Positions 7,832 to 14,817 of a stretch of 31,448 nt of DNA are shown here, piece by piece. Made by a program: the position numbers and the translations under genes. Positions within the stretch are counted from its first letter, which is position 1. Each line of letters starts with the position of its first letter. Under the pieces are notes generated by a model. That model was not told where the DNA came from, made no database searches, and saw only the letters and a list, made by a program, of their open reading frames with translations. This DNA comes from JAEZVV01 sp036652035 (GTDB taxonomy: Bacteria; Pseudomonadota; Gammaproteobacteria; Burkholderiales; Burkholderiaceae_F): contig JAVVWR010000036.1 in assembly GCA_036652035.1 (NCBI GenBank), positions 1 to 31,448 on the forward strand. Direction: 5' to 3'.

Positions 7832-8797
7832 ATGCTCCGTTTTTTATCGGCCTGCCTGGCGGCCGGCGCCGTCAATGCCGCGCCGGCTCAGCCGATCTCC
7901 TTCGCCCTGATTGGCGACGCGCCCTACAACCGCGCCGAGTCCATCGCCTTCGATCAGATGGTCAACGACATCAACGCCGATGCCGATGTTCGCTTCATCC
8001 TGCACGCAGGCGACATCAAAGGCAGTGGCGAGCCTTGCAGCGACGAACTGCTCACCGCCCGCATCGCGCAGCTGCAGCGATTCGCCCGGCCCTTGATGAT
8101 CACTCCCGGCGACAACGAGTGGACCGACTGCCACCGCGCTCGTGCCGGGCGCTGGCTTCCCACCGAACGCCTCGCCCGGCTGCGCGAGCTGATGATCCCG
8201 AACCCGCGCACCAGCCTCGGCCAAGAAAAGCTCGCGCTGGAGTCCCAGACCGACTCGGCCGACTTTCCCGAATTTGTCGAGAACTGGCGTTTCGAGCGCG
8301 ACGGCGTGATTTACGCCGCGCTGCACGTGGTCGGCAGTCAAAACGGCCGCCAGCCCTGGTCGGGAATCGACCCCCAAGACAAGGCCGCCAGCCCGCGCGC
8401 CGACCGCATGGCCGAAGTCGAGCGGCGCGAAGCCGCGGTCGCCGCGTGGGTCGATTCGACATTTGCCCGCGCCCACGCCATCGACGCGCGCGCCGTGGTG
8501 CTGCTGATGCAGGCCAATCCGCAGATCGAAAAGGGCGGGCGACGTCGCGCTCCTTACAACGCTCTGATCGAGCAAATCGAAACCCGCGCCGCCCAATTCA
8601 AGCGTCCGGTGTTATGGGCGCACGGCGACGAGCACGAGTACTTCGTCGACCGGCCCCTGCCCGTCGCTCCCCAGCTGACCCGGGTCCAGACTTTCGGCAG
8701 CCCGGCGGTGCACTGGATCGAGGTCAGGATCGATCCGGCGAGCGCGACGGTGTTTAGCCTGCGCCCGCATCACGTTCGCGCGCCCGGCCAGGACTGA
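7832..8797 (+). CDS. Exported metallophosphoesterase-like protein
   Basis: 321 residues from the ATG at 7832. In-frame GTG codons at 7805 and 7829 are alternatives, but the ATG gives a cleaner signal peptide (MLRFLSACLAAGAVNAAPA, cut probably after APA) without an internal Arg. The calcineurin-like motifs are recognisable but variant: LIGDAPYN (D29), HAGDIKGSG (D61), TPGDNEWTD (D94, N95) and near the end WAHGDEHEYF. This suggests a periplasmic or secreted metal-dependent phosphoesterase of unknown substrate. The Asn-Glu in GDNE replaces the common GNH[DE]. It lies 47 nt after the chelatase gene on the same strand, but the function seems unrelated to nitrate assimilation. No strong ribosome site is seen before any start. 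Confidence 0.78.
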   Translation: MLRFLSACLAAGAVNAAPAQPISFALIGDAPYNRAESIAFDQMVNDINADADVRFILHAGDIKGSGEPCSDELLTARIAQLQRFARPLMITPGDNEWTDCHRARAGRWLPTERLARLRELMIPNPRTSLGQEKLALESQTDSADFPEFVENWRFERDGVIYAALHVVGSQNGRQPWSGIDPQDKAASPRADRMAEVERREAAVAAWVDSTFARAHAIDARAVVLLMQANPQIEKGGRRRAPYNALIEQIETRAAQFKRPVLWAHGDEHEYFVDRPLPVAPQLTRVQTFGSPAVHWIEVRIDPASATVFSLRPHHVRAPGQD

Positions 8798-8860
8798 CCC
8801 GCGTCGGGCCGACGTCCGCAACCAGCCGCTCTAGCATCGAGCCGTACTGCGGAGGGCCAT

Positions 8861-9841
8861 ATGAAAATCTTCATCAGTTGGTCGGGGCAAGCCAGCCATC
8901 TCGCGGCCACGGCGCTCAAGGCGTGGTTGGTCGACTTCTTTCAGATGGTGAGCGAAGACGACGTCTTTCTGTCTTCGGAAGACATCGCCAAGGGCGACGC
9001 CTGGTTCGCCAAGGTGATGGAAGTGCTGGGCCAGTCGAGCATCGGCATCGTCTGCCTCACGCATGAAAACCAGCGCGCACCCTGGGTCTTGTTCGAAGCC
9101 GGCGCGCTGGCCAAACACCTGTACGCCAAAGAAGCGCGCGTGATTCCACTGGTGATCGGGCTGTCCCGCAGCGATCTGCCCAGCCCGCTCAACGAGCTCA
9201 ACGCCGCCGGCACTTCACGCGCCGACATGCTGCGTCTGGTGATGGCGATCAACCAGACGCTGACGGCCCCCGTGGAAAAGGGCAAGCTCGAGCGCAACTT
9301 CGCCAAGGCCTGGGACGAGCTCGACACCGCCTTGACCGCCGCCACCCAGAAGAGCCTGTCACTCGCCGGGGCCCCTCATTACGACTACGACGTCTTTCTA
9401 TCGGTGCCGATGGCGGGCTGGCCGGACAAGGAATACGACCAGGGATGGCTGGACATCAAAAAAGTGTTCGACGCGCTCAAGACCTGCGGGCTGCGGGTCT
9501 ACTGGTCGGGCGAGACCATCGACAGTGTGACCAAGTTCCAGAGCACCGACGTCTCGGCCAATAAGGATTTGCCGGCGATCGAACGCAGCCGCCACTTCAT
9601 GCTGGTCTATCCGAAAAAACTGCCCACCAGCGCGATCTTCGAGGCCGGCTTCGCTTTCGCGCTGGGCAAGCCGGCACGCTACTTCACGCCGGTGTTTGCC
9701 GACCTGCCCTACCTGATGCGCAAGCTGCCGGTGCGCGCCGGCGTGCAGCCGCCCTCGGTGCATTCGGCCGACGAGTGGAAAAACTACGACGAATTGGCCG
9801 ATCTGATCCGCACCAACGGCAAGGACTGGTTTGCGCCTTGA
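8861..9841 (+). CDS. Two-domain TIR + TIR/nucleoside-deoxyribosyltransferase-like protein
   Basis: 326 residues with a strong GGAGG site (8851-8855) 5 nt before the ATG. The N-terminal half (about 1-135) matches a bacterial TIR domain: KIFISWSG, a BB-loop-like SSEDIAKGDAW (39-49), SSIGIVCLTHEN (59-70) and WVLFEAGALAK, with E79 at the expected NAD-glycohydrolase catalytic place. After a helical linker (about 140-170) the second half starts DYDVFLSVPMAG (175-186) and ends with SAIFEAGFAFALGKP, E261. That is the pattern of nucleoside 2-deoxyribosyltransferase-like or degenerate TIR folds. Both halves thus share FEAG-x-A and a following hydrophobic strand. TIR proteins commonly act in bacterial immunity by consuming or cyclising NAD; here no partner (Argonaute, SAVED, STING, ThsA) is adjacent, so a defence role is inference. 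Confidence 0.8.
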   Translation: MKIFISWSGQASHLAATALKAWLVDFFQMVSEDDVFLSSEDIAKGDAWFAKVMEVLGQSSIGIVCLTHENQRAPWVLFEAGALAKHLYAKEARVIPLVIGLSRSDLPSPLNELNAAGTSRADMLRLVMAINQTLTAPVEKGKLERNFAKAWDELDTALTAATQKSLSLAGAPHYDYDVFLSVPMAGWPDKEYDQGWLDIKKVFDALKTCGLRVYWSGETIDSVTKFQSTDVSANKDLPAIERSRHFMLVYPKKLPTSAIFEAGFAFALGKPARYFTPVFADLPYLMRKLPVRAGVQPPSVHSADEWKNYDELADLIRTNGKDWFAP

Positions 9842-9888
9842 GAAGAGCGCTCAGCCGCGCCGGTGAAAAGCGGCAGCGGAGACCCGCG

Positions 9889-10776
9889 TCACGCCGGCGC
9901 CATGACAGCGCTCAAGCGGAAATGGGCCAGACGGGCAAAGGCCGAGGAACAAAGGCCATCGCTGCGATCGGCGAAGTAGCGCCGCTCCTGCTCCCGATGA
10001 CAGAGCGTCTCGACCAGGGCGTAGCCCAGCCGCTCGACCTCGGCCAGCAGATGCTCGGGATCGAAGCTCGCCAGAAAAGGCTCGCCACGAGCCCGCACTG
10101 CGCGATGGATGGCCGCCACCTGACGGCGGTCGGACTCGCCCAGCAGCGCTTCGTTGACGCTGAAGTCGAACACGATCTCGCTGCCGGCCGCCATGAAACT
10201 CGCCATGTCACGCAAGAGCGTGAAAATCGCTTCGGGGCTGAGGTAGTAAGTGGTCCCGAGCCACGACACAAACGCGGGCTCCAGCGGATCGAAGGAAGAC
10301 CGCGCCAGCGCTGTCGCCAGCCCCTCTTGCTCGAAATTGACCGGAACGAACACCAGCCGCTCGGGCAACTCATGAGACAACTCACGCAAGCGCTCACGCT
10401 TGGCGTTCTGGGTCGCGGGGTGATCGAGCTCGTAGACCGTGAGGCGCTCAAGCAGATCGGGCCGGCGCAGAGCAAACGAATCGAAACCGGCGCCGACGAT
10501 CACGTACTGCCGCACCCCCTGCGCCATCGCCGCTTCAAGCTGATCCTCGCAAAAGCGCGAACGGGCGACGACCTGGCCGCGCACCGGCAACATGATCGAG
10601 TAATACCGCTTGGCCAGGTGCGTCAGCAGACGGCTGCGCGCGATCCAGCGCCAGGCACGGCTGGTCAAAGCGATGGCATAGGGATCGTGAAACACAACGG
10701 GCTGGTCGTGCAGCGAATGCGCGGCGCGAATGGCGGCCGCGGCCTCGGCCGTACGGCTGGCGCGATTGGAACGCAT
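9889..10776 (-). CDS. Class I SAM-dependent methyltransferase, TIGR00027/LCM family
   Basis: 295 residues. The start at 10776 is preferred over the in-frame ATG at 10794 because the intervening bases contain a GGAGGAGAGG Shine-Dalgarno. Family features are the N-terminal RTAEAAAAIRAAHSLHD, the SAM-binding loop YVIVGAGFDSFALRRPD (91-107), and VYELDHPATQ (114-123) with the acidic residue that contacts SAM ribose. FVSWLGTTYYLS and FDFSV follow further along. It is related to leucine carboxyl methyltransferase and polyketide O-methyltransferases; the substrate cannot be told from sequence. The gene converges on the TIR gene, with 47 nt between the stops. About 275 nt without a gene lie upstream. 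Confidence 0.88.
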   Translation of the reverse strand: MRSNRASRTAEAAAAIRAAHSLHDQPVVFHDPYAIALTSRAWRWIARSRLLTHLAKRYYSIMLPVRGQVVARSRFCEDQLEAAMAQGVRQYVIVGAGFDSFALRRPDLLERLTVYELDHPATQNAKRERLRELSHELPERLVFVPVNFEQEGLATALARSSFDPLEPAFVSWLGTTYYLSPEAIFTLLRDMASFMAAGSEIVFDFSVNEALLGESDRRQVAAIHRAVRARGEPFLASFDPEHLLAEVERLGYALVETLCHREQERRYFADRSDGLCSSAFARLAHFRLSAVMAPA

Positions 10777-10876
10777 GGTCCTCTCCTCCCTCATGCCCGG
10801 GGGCCGGGCGCTGCCCCCGTCTGAGTGGGGATTTCATGGCTCTGCGTGGCAGATCATGACGAAGGATGGACAAGAC

Positions 10877-10906
10877 TTGACGATTCCAGCGACGATTTTT
10901 AATGAT
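10877..10906 (+). promoter_or_regulatory. Weak sigma-70-like promoter candidate facing an orphan hairpin
   Basis: TTGACG (10877-10882), an 18-nt spacer, and AATGAT (10901-10906), directed rightwards in a stretch with no plus-strand gene. A transcript from here would reach the hairpin at 11001-11027 after about 90 nt. The -10 matches only four of six consensus bases and the spacing is one longer than ideal, so this is a suggestion only. The 10777-11051 interval otherwise shows no gene. Confidence 0.25.
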
Positions 10907-11000
10907 GCGCTGCGGCATCGAACAGGAATGCAACAGATGCTGGCGTGTCGGATGACGGCGCTCATCCCGCACGCGGACGCGCATCCCCCCTTCGAATGCG

Positions 11001-11027
11001 ACCAGGCCCGCAGAAAGCGGGCCTGGT
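11001..11027 (-). terminator. Hairpin terminator downstream of dctA
   Basis: Perfect 11-bp inverted repeat, ACCAGGCCCGC (11001-11011) and GCGGGCCTGGT (11017-11027), around a 5-nt AGAAA loop. It begins 25 nt past the dctA stop. The T-run is poor on both sides (TTATT rightwards, CGCATT leftwards), so termination efficiency is uncertain and the element could work in either direction. Confidence 0.65.
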
Positions 11028-11051
11028 TATTGCGTAAATGCGTAAGAACGG

Positions 11052-12404
11052 TCAGCTCTTCCCGCGCTCGCGATCGTGGCTGGTGTCCATGCTGACACGA
11101 TTGTGATCGATGAGCTCTTCGGGCTCGTCGGCGTCGTCTGGGGTTTCGTGCGCCAACACCTGATTCATGCGCTTGGAATCGAGCTCGCCGCACCACTTGC
11201 CGACCACCAGGGTCGCCACGCCATTGCCGACCAGGTTGGTCAAAGCCCGTGCTTCGGACATGAAACGGTCAATGCCGAGGATCAGCGCCAAGCCCGCCAC
11301 TGGCACGTCGCCCACGGCCGACAGCGTGGCCGCCAGCACGATGAAGCCGCTGCCGGTGACACCCGCCGCCCCCTTGCTCGTCAACAACAGCACGCCCAGA
11401 AGCGTGATTTGCTGAGTCAGAGACATATCGACGTTACAGGCCTGGGCGATGAACACCGCCGCCATCGTGAGATAGATCGCAGTCCCATCGAGGTTGAACG
11501 AGTAGCCCGTCGGGATCACCAAGCCGACCACCGACTTGCTGACGCCCGCGTTCTCCATCTTGGCCATCATGCGTGGCAGCACCGATTCCGACGACGAGGT
11601 GCCAAGCACGATCAGCAACTCTTCCTTGATGTACTTGATGAACTGCAGAATCCGAAAACCGTGGGCGCGGGCAATCGAACCGAGCACCAGGAACACGAAA
11701 GCCAAGCAGGTCAGGTAGAACGTGCCCATCAGCTTGGCCAACGGCACCAGAGAACCCAGACCGTATTTTCCGATCGTGAAAGCCATCGCACCGAAAGCGC
11801 CGATCGGAGCGACCTTCATGATGATGCCGACGATCTGGAACAGGACGTGCGAGATTTTCTCGATGAAATCGAAGATCAAAGTGCCGCGGCCACCAAACTG
11901 GTGCAAGGCGAAACCGAACAGCACCGAAAAGAACAGCACTTGAAGAATGTCGCCCGAGGCGAAGGCGCCGACCACGGTGCTGGGAATCACACCGAGCAGA
12001 AAGTCAGTGGTGCCAACCATCTTGTTGGGGCCGGTAAAGGCGGCCACAGCCTTGGCATCGAGCGTGCTCGGGTCGACGTTCATGCCAGCGCCCGGCTGAA
12101 TCACGTTGACCAGCACCAGACCGACAATCAACGCCACCGTGCTGACGGCCTCGAAGTACAGCAAGGCCATGCCGCCGGTCTTGCCGACTTTTTTCATGTC
12201 CTCCATGCCGGCAATGCCCACCACCACCGTACAGAAGATGACCGGCGCAATGATCATCTTGATCAACTTGATGAAGGCGTCACCAAACGGTTTCATCGCG
12301 GTACCGGTCTCGGGCCAGAAGTGGCCTAGCAAGATACCGATGACAATGGCCGTGATGACCTGAAAGTAAAGCGACTTGTACAACGGCCGATTTTCTTGCG
12401 ACAT
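11052..12404 (-). CDS. dctA: C4-dicarboxylate transporter DctA (DAACS family)
   Basis: Inner-membrane cation/dicarboxylate symporter taking up succinate, fumarate and malate. 450 residues, slightly longer than typical because of an acidic, hydrophilic C-terminal tail (about 415-450). Diagnostic motifs are the serine-rich hairpin GTSSSES (268-274), the NLDG motif in YSFNLDGTAIY (301-311) and DRFMSEARALTNLVGN (379-394), which form the substrate- and cation-binding core. About eight membrane segments plus two re-entrant hairpins fit the hydrophobic pattern. The start has a GGGAG ribosome site 7 nt upstream. It is separated from yqhD by a 197-nt regulatory stretch with three inverted repeats, so it probably has its own promoter. 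No dctBD genes are visible. Confidence 0.96.
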   Translation of the reverse strand: MSQENRPLYKSLYFQVITAIVIGILLGHFWPETGTAMKPFGDAFIKLIKMIIAPVIFCTVVVGIAGMEDMKKVGKTGGMALLYFEAVSTVALIVGLVLVNVIQPGAGMNVDPSTLDAKAVAAFTGPNKMVGTTDFLLGVIPSTVVGAFASGDILQVLFFSVLFGFALHQFGGRGTLIFDFIEKISHVLFQIVGIIMKVAPIGAFGAMAFTIGKYGLGSLVPLAKLMGTFYLTCLAFVFLVLGSIARAHGFRILQFIKYIKEELLIVLGTSSSESVLPRMMAKMENAGVSKSVVGLVIPTGYSFNLDGTAIYLTMAAVFIAQACNVDMSLTQQITLLGVLLLTSKGAAGVTGSGFIVLAATLSAVGDVPVAGLALILGIDRFMSEARALTNLVGNGVATLVVGKWCGELDSKRMNQVLAHETPDDADEPEELIDHNRVSMDTSHDRERGKS

Positions 12405-12457
12405 CCTGCAACTCCCGATGACCCCGCCCGAACTTTGGACAGGCTGCGCAGGCTATC

Positions 12458-12487
12458 GCGCGCGAGACGAAATTCCGTCGCGCGCGC
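12458..12487 (-). repeat. Imperfect 15-bp inverted repeat in the dctA leader
   Basis: Arms GCGCGCGAGACGAAA (12458-12472) and TTCCGTCGCGCGCGC (12473-12487) pair at 13 of 15 positions with no spacer between them. It lies about 54-83 nt upstream of the dctA ATG, so it could be a leader hairpin or a protein-binding dyad. No T-run follows. Confidence 0.55.
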
Positions 12488-12497
12488 CACGCCAGCC

Positions 12498-12511
12498 TTG
12501 ACCCACGTCAA
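12498..12511 (-). promoter_or_regulatory. FNR/CRP-family binding site candidate upstream of dctA
   Basis: TTGACCCACGTCAA is a perfect dyad, TTGAC-N4-GTCAA, close to the FNR/ANR/DNR consensus TTGAT-N4-ATCAA. It is centred about 100 nt before the dctA start. This suggests oxygen- or nitric-oxide-responsive control of dicarboxylate uptake. No transcription start is known, so activator or repressor placement cannot be decided. Confidence 0.5.
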
Positions 12512-12523
12512 TCGCCCAGCGCC

Positions 12524-12547
12524 GTTTTGGCACGCTCGTGCCAAAAC
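12524..12547. promoter_or_regulatory. Perfect 11-bp palindrome between yqhD and dctA
   Basis: Arms GTTTTGGCACG (12524-12534) and CGTGCCAAAAC (12537-12547) flank a 2-nt centre. The tight dyad with a short spacer is like a dimeric repressor or activator operator. It could also form a hairpin after yqhD, but no T-run follows on the minus strand. The cognate protein is unknown. Confidence 0.5.
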
Positions 12548-12601
12548 CATAGCGCCACGACCCTTTCGCAGCAGTCCATCCAAACCACCGTCGGCAAAGA
12601 C

Positions 12602-13756
12602 TCAGACCGCCCGTTCGTACACCGCGCGCGAACGGGCCAGATCGAGCTGGCGGTCTTCACCCAGAGCCACCATGCCGTGACGCTCGAGCTGCGCCATCAG
12701 AGCGGGAATCACGGCGGCGCTCAAGCCGTAGTTAGAGAGCCGGGTCGGCACCGCCATGGCCTCGAAAAAATCGCGCGTGCAGGCAATCGCCGCGTCGATC
12801 CGCGATTCCTCGTCACCCTCGGCCAATCCCCAGACACGCGCCGCGTATTGCAGCAACTTGGCGCGCTTCTCGTGGCGGCGCACCTGAAGCATCGCCGGCA
12901 GCACCACTGCCAGGGTCTGCGCGTGGTCAAGTCCGTGCAAGGCCGTCAGCTCATGGCCCAGCATGTGAGTGGCCCAGTCCTGCGGCACCCCTGCGCCAAT
13001 CAAACCGTTGAGAGCGAGGGTCGCGGTCCACATCAAGTTGGCGCGAACCTCGTAGTTGTCGGGTTCGGCCAGGGCGCGCGGGCCTTCTTCGATCAAAGTC
13101 AGCAACAACCCTTCGGCAAAGCGGTCCTGCACCTTGGCGTCGGCGGGATAGGTCAGGTATTGCTCGGTGATGTGGACAAAGGCATCGACCACGCCATTGG
13201 CGACTTGGCGCGGCGGCAGCGTGAAGGTTTTCGTCGGGTCGAGCACTGAAAAACAAGGGAATAGGCGAGGGTTGGAGAAAGCCAGCTTGTCGCAGCTGGC
13301 GCGCCGCGTGATCACCGCGCCGTTGTTCATCTCCGACCCGGTAGCCGGCAGGGTGAGAACCGCGCCGAAGGGCAGCGCCGCAGCGATCTTGGCGTGCTTG
13401 GCAAGCATGTCCCAGGGTTCGCCCACGAAGGGAATGGCGGCCGCAATGAACTTGGTGCCGTCGATCACTGAGCCGCCGCCCACCGCCAGCAGAAAGTCGA
13501 TCGATTCGCGGCGAGCGAGTTCAACCGCAAGCATCAAAGTTTCGTAAGTGGGATTGGGTTCGATCCCGCCGAACTCGAACACGGTGTGACCAAGCAGGGC
13601 CGACTTCACCTCCGCCAGCGTGCCGGTCTTAACCACACTGCCGCCGCCGTACGTGATCAGCACCCGGCTAGCGGTGGGGATCTCGGCGCCGATGTCGGCG
13701 ATCCGGCCCGGGCCAAACAGGATCCGGGTGGGATTATGAAAAGTGAAATTCAACAT
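12602..13756 (-). CDS. yqhD: Iron-containing alcohol dehydrogenase / NADPH-dependent aldehyde reductase YqhD
   Basis: 384 residues, collinear with E. coli YqhD by recall of that sequence. It starts LNFTFHNPTRILFGPG and has the NADPH motifs ITYGGGS (residues 34-40) and VGGGSVIDGTKF (92-103). Metal ligands are conserved with a three-residue offset: D191 and H195 in NGVVDAFVH, H264 in WATHMLGHE and H278 in LDHAQT. YqhD reduces short-chain and reactive aldehydes in the cytoplasm, so a detoxification role is likely. A GAGAGG ribosome site precedes the start. It is divergent from lysE with a 115-nt shared upstream region; the AraC-type activator YqhC that sits beside it in E. coli is not visible here. 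Confidence 0.93.
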   Translation of the reverse strand: MLNFTFHNPTRILFGPGRIADIGAEIPTASRVLITYGGGSVVKTGTLAEVKSALLGHTVFEFGGIEPNPTYETLMLAVELARRESIDFLLAVGGGSVIDGTKFIAAAIPFVGEPWDMLAKHAKIAAALPFGAVLTLPATGSEMNNGAVITRRASCDKLAFSNPRLFPCFSVLDPTKTFTLPPRQVANGVVDAFVHITEQYLTYPADAKVQDRFAEGLLLTLIEEGPRALAEPDNYEVRANLMWTATLALNGLIGAGVPQDWATHMLGHELTALHGLDHAQTLAVVLPAMLQVRRHEKRAKLLQYAARVWGLAEGDEESRIDAAIACTRDFFEAMAVPTRLSNYGLSAAVIPALMAQLERHGMVALGEDRQLDLARSRAVYERAV

Positions 13757-13871
13757 GCCACAGCCTCTCGAAGCGGGATTGCAATCAGGCCGCCATGCTA
13801 GGCCGATCGGATCGCCGCTGCCCGGACGCCACGTCGCCGCATGCTACAAATCCCGTCTTGACCGGAGCCCG

Positions 13872-14504
13872 ATGATGGAACTCGCCACCTGGATTGCCTT
13901 CTTTGCCGCCTGCTGGGCGATCAGCCTCTCACCCGGCGCCGGCGCGATTGCCGCGATGAGTTCGGGGCTCACCTACGGTTTTACGCGCGGCTACTTCACT
14001 ACCTTCGGGCTGGTATTGGGAATCTGGACACAGGTGGTGGTGGTGGGCGTGGGTCTGGGCGCGTTGATCGCGGCCTCGAGCCTGGCGTTTACGGTCGTGA
14101 AGTGGGCCGGCGTGGCGTACCTGGTATGGCTCGGCGTACAGCAGTGGCGCGCGCCCGCGACGCCGATGGTGGCCGCCGACGAGGCGGCACCGCAGCGCAG
14201 CCGGCGCGCCTTGGTAGCCCGCGGCTGGGCGATCAACTCGCTCAACCCCAAGGGCACGATCTTCCTGCTCGCGGTGGTGCCGCAGTTTCTCGATCTGACT
14301 CACCCGCTTGCCACGCAATACGTGGTGATCGCCGCCACGCTCGGCTTCACCGACCTGGTGGTGATGGCGGGCTACACCGCGCTGGCGGCCCGCGTGTTGC
14401 GGCTGCTGCGCTCACCGCGGCAGATTCGCGCGCTAAACCGGGTGTTCGGCTCGCTCTTCGTCGCGGCCGGCACCCTGCTCGCCAATTTCAAGCGCGCGCT
14501 CTAA
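13872..14504 (+). CDS. LysE/RhtB family amino-acid exporter
   Basis: 210 residues from the first of two adjacent ATGs (13872, 13875), preceded by GGAG at 13864-13867. The longer frame open from 13743 is rejected because it overlaps the divergent yqhD and lacks hydrophobic character. The family N-terminus ISLSPGAGAIAAMSSGLTYGFTRGY is followed by about six membrane segments, including the KWAGVAYLVWLGVQQW segment and NSLNPKGTIFLLAVVPQF. Members export homoserine, threonine, lysine or related metabolites; the substrate is not predictable. The stop is 4 nt from that of the convergent lipoprotein gene. Confidence 0.88.
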   Translation: MMELATWIAFFAACWAISLSPGAGAIAAMSSGLTYGFTRGYFTTFGLVLGIWTQVVVVGVGLGALIAASSLAFTVVKWAGVAYLVWLGVQQWRAPATPMVAADEAAPQRSRRALVARGWAINSLNPKGTIFLLAVVPQFLDLTHPLATQYVVIAATLGFTDLVVMAGYTALAARVLRLLRSPRQIRALNRVFGSLFVAAGTLLANFKRAL

Positions 14505-14508
14505 AACC

Positions 14509-14817
14509 TCAGCCGCAGCTCGCGGCGGTAACCACGCCGTCCTTGAGTTCCAGCCCGACCCGCTGGTGGTCGAAATCGAGCGTCACGGGGAAATTCTTGT
14601 CGCCATCGCTCACCACGCGATGGCGCATTCCAGCCTGGTCGAGCTGGGCGTTCGCCGCTTCGAGCGTCATCCCCTTGAGCGACTCAAGCAACACCGGGCT
14701 GCAGGCCCCCACGGCTGGAACCGGACTGGCTGGCGCGTCGATCGATGCCGCCGGCGCGCAGGCCGCAAGCACCACCACCGCGCCCGCCGCGGCGGTGTTT
14801 CTTGAAAACAAATTCAT
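14509..14817 (-). CDS. I78-family peptidase-inhibitor-like lipoprotein
   Basis: 102 residues with a lipoprotein signal: short n-region, AAAGAVVVLAAC, with the lipobox cysteine at C20. After a Pro/Ala-rich linker the mature part resembles the I78 serine-protease inhibitor fold: LKGMTLEAANAQL, the RHRVVSDGD segment, TLDFDHQRVGLELKDGVVTAASCG, and one Cys near each end (C39, C101) that would form the family's disulfide. It is predicted to sit in the outer or inner membrane facing the periplasm and to inhibit serine proteases, or simply to keep the fold. The ATG overlaps the tetR stop by 4 nt (ATGA), making it the last gene of the efflux operon. Confidence 0.75.
   Translation of the reverse strand: MNLFSRNTAAAGAVVVLAACAPAASIDAPASPVPAVGACSPVLLESLKGMTLEAANAQLDQAGMRHRVVSDGDKNFPVTLDFDHQRVGLELKDGVVTAASCG

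Noticed and set aside
12524..12547. Sigma-54 promoter (TGGCACG...TGC) for dctA
   Set aside because: The GG and GC elements are 9 nt apart instead of the strict 10, and the match is a by-product of the palindrome.
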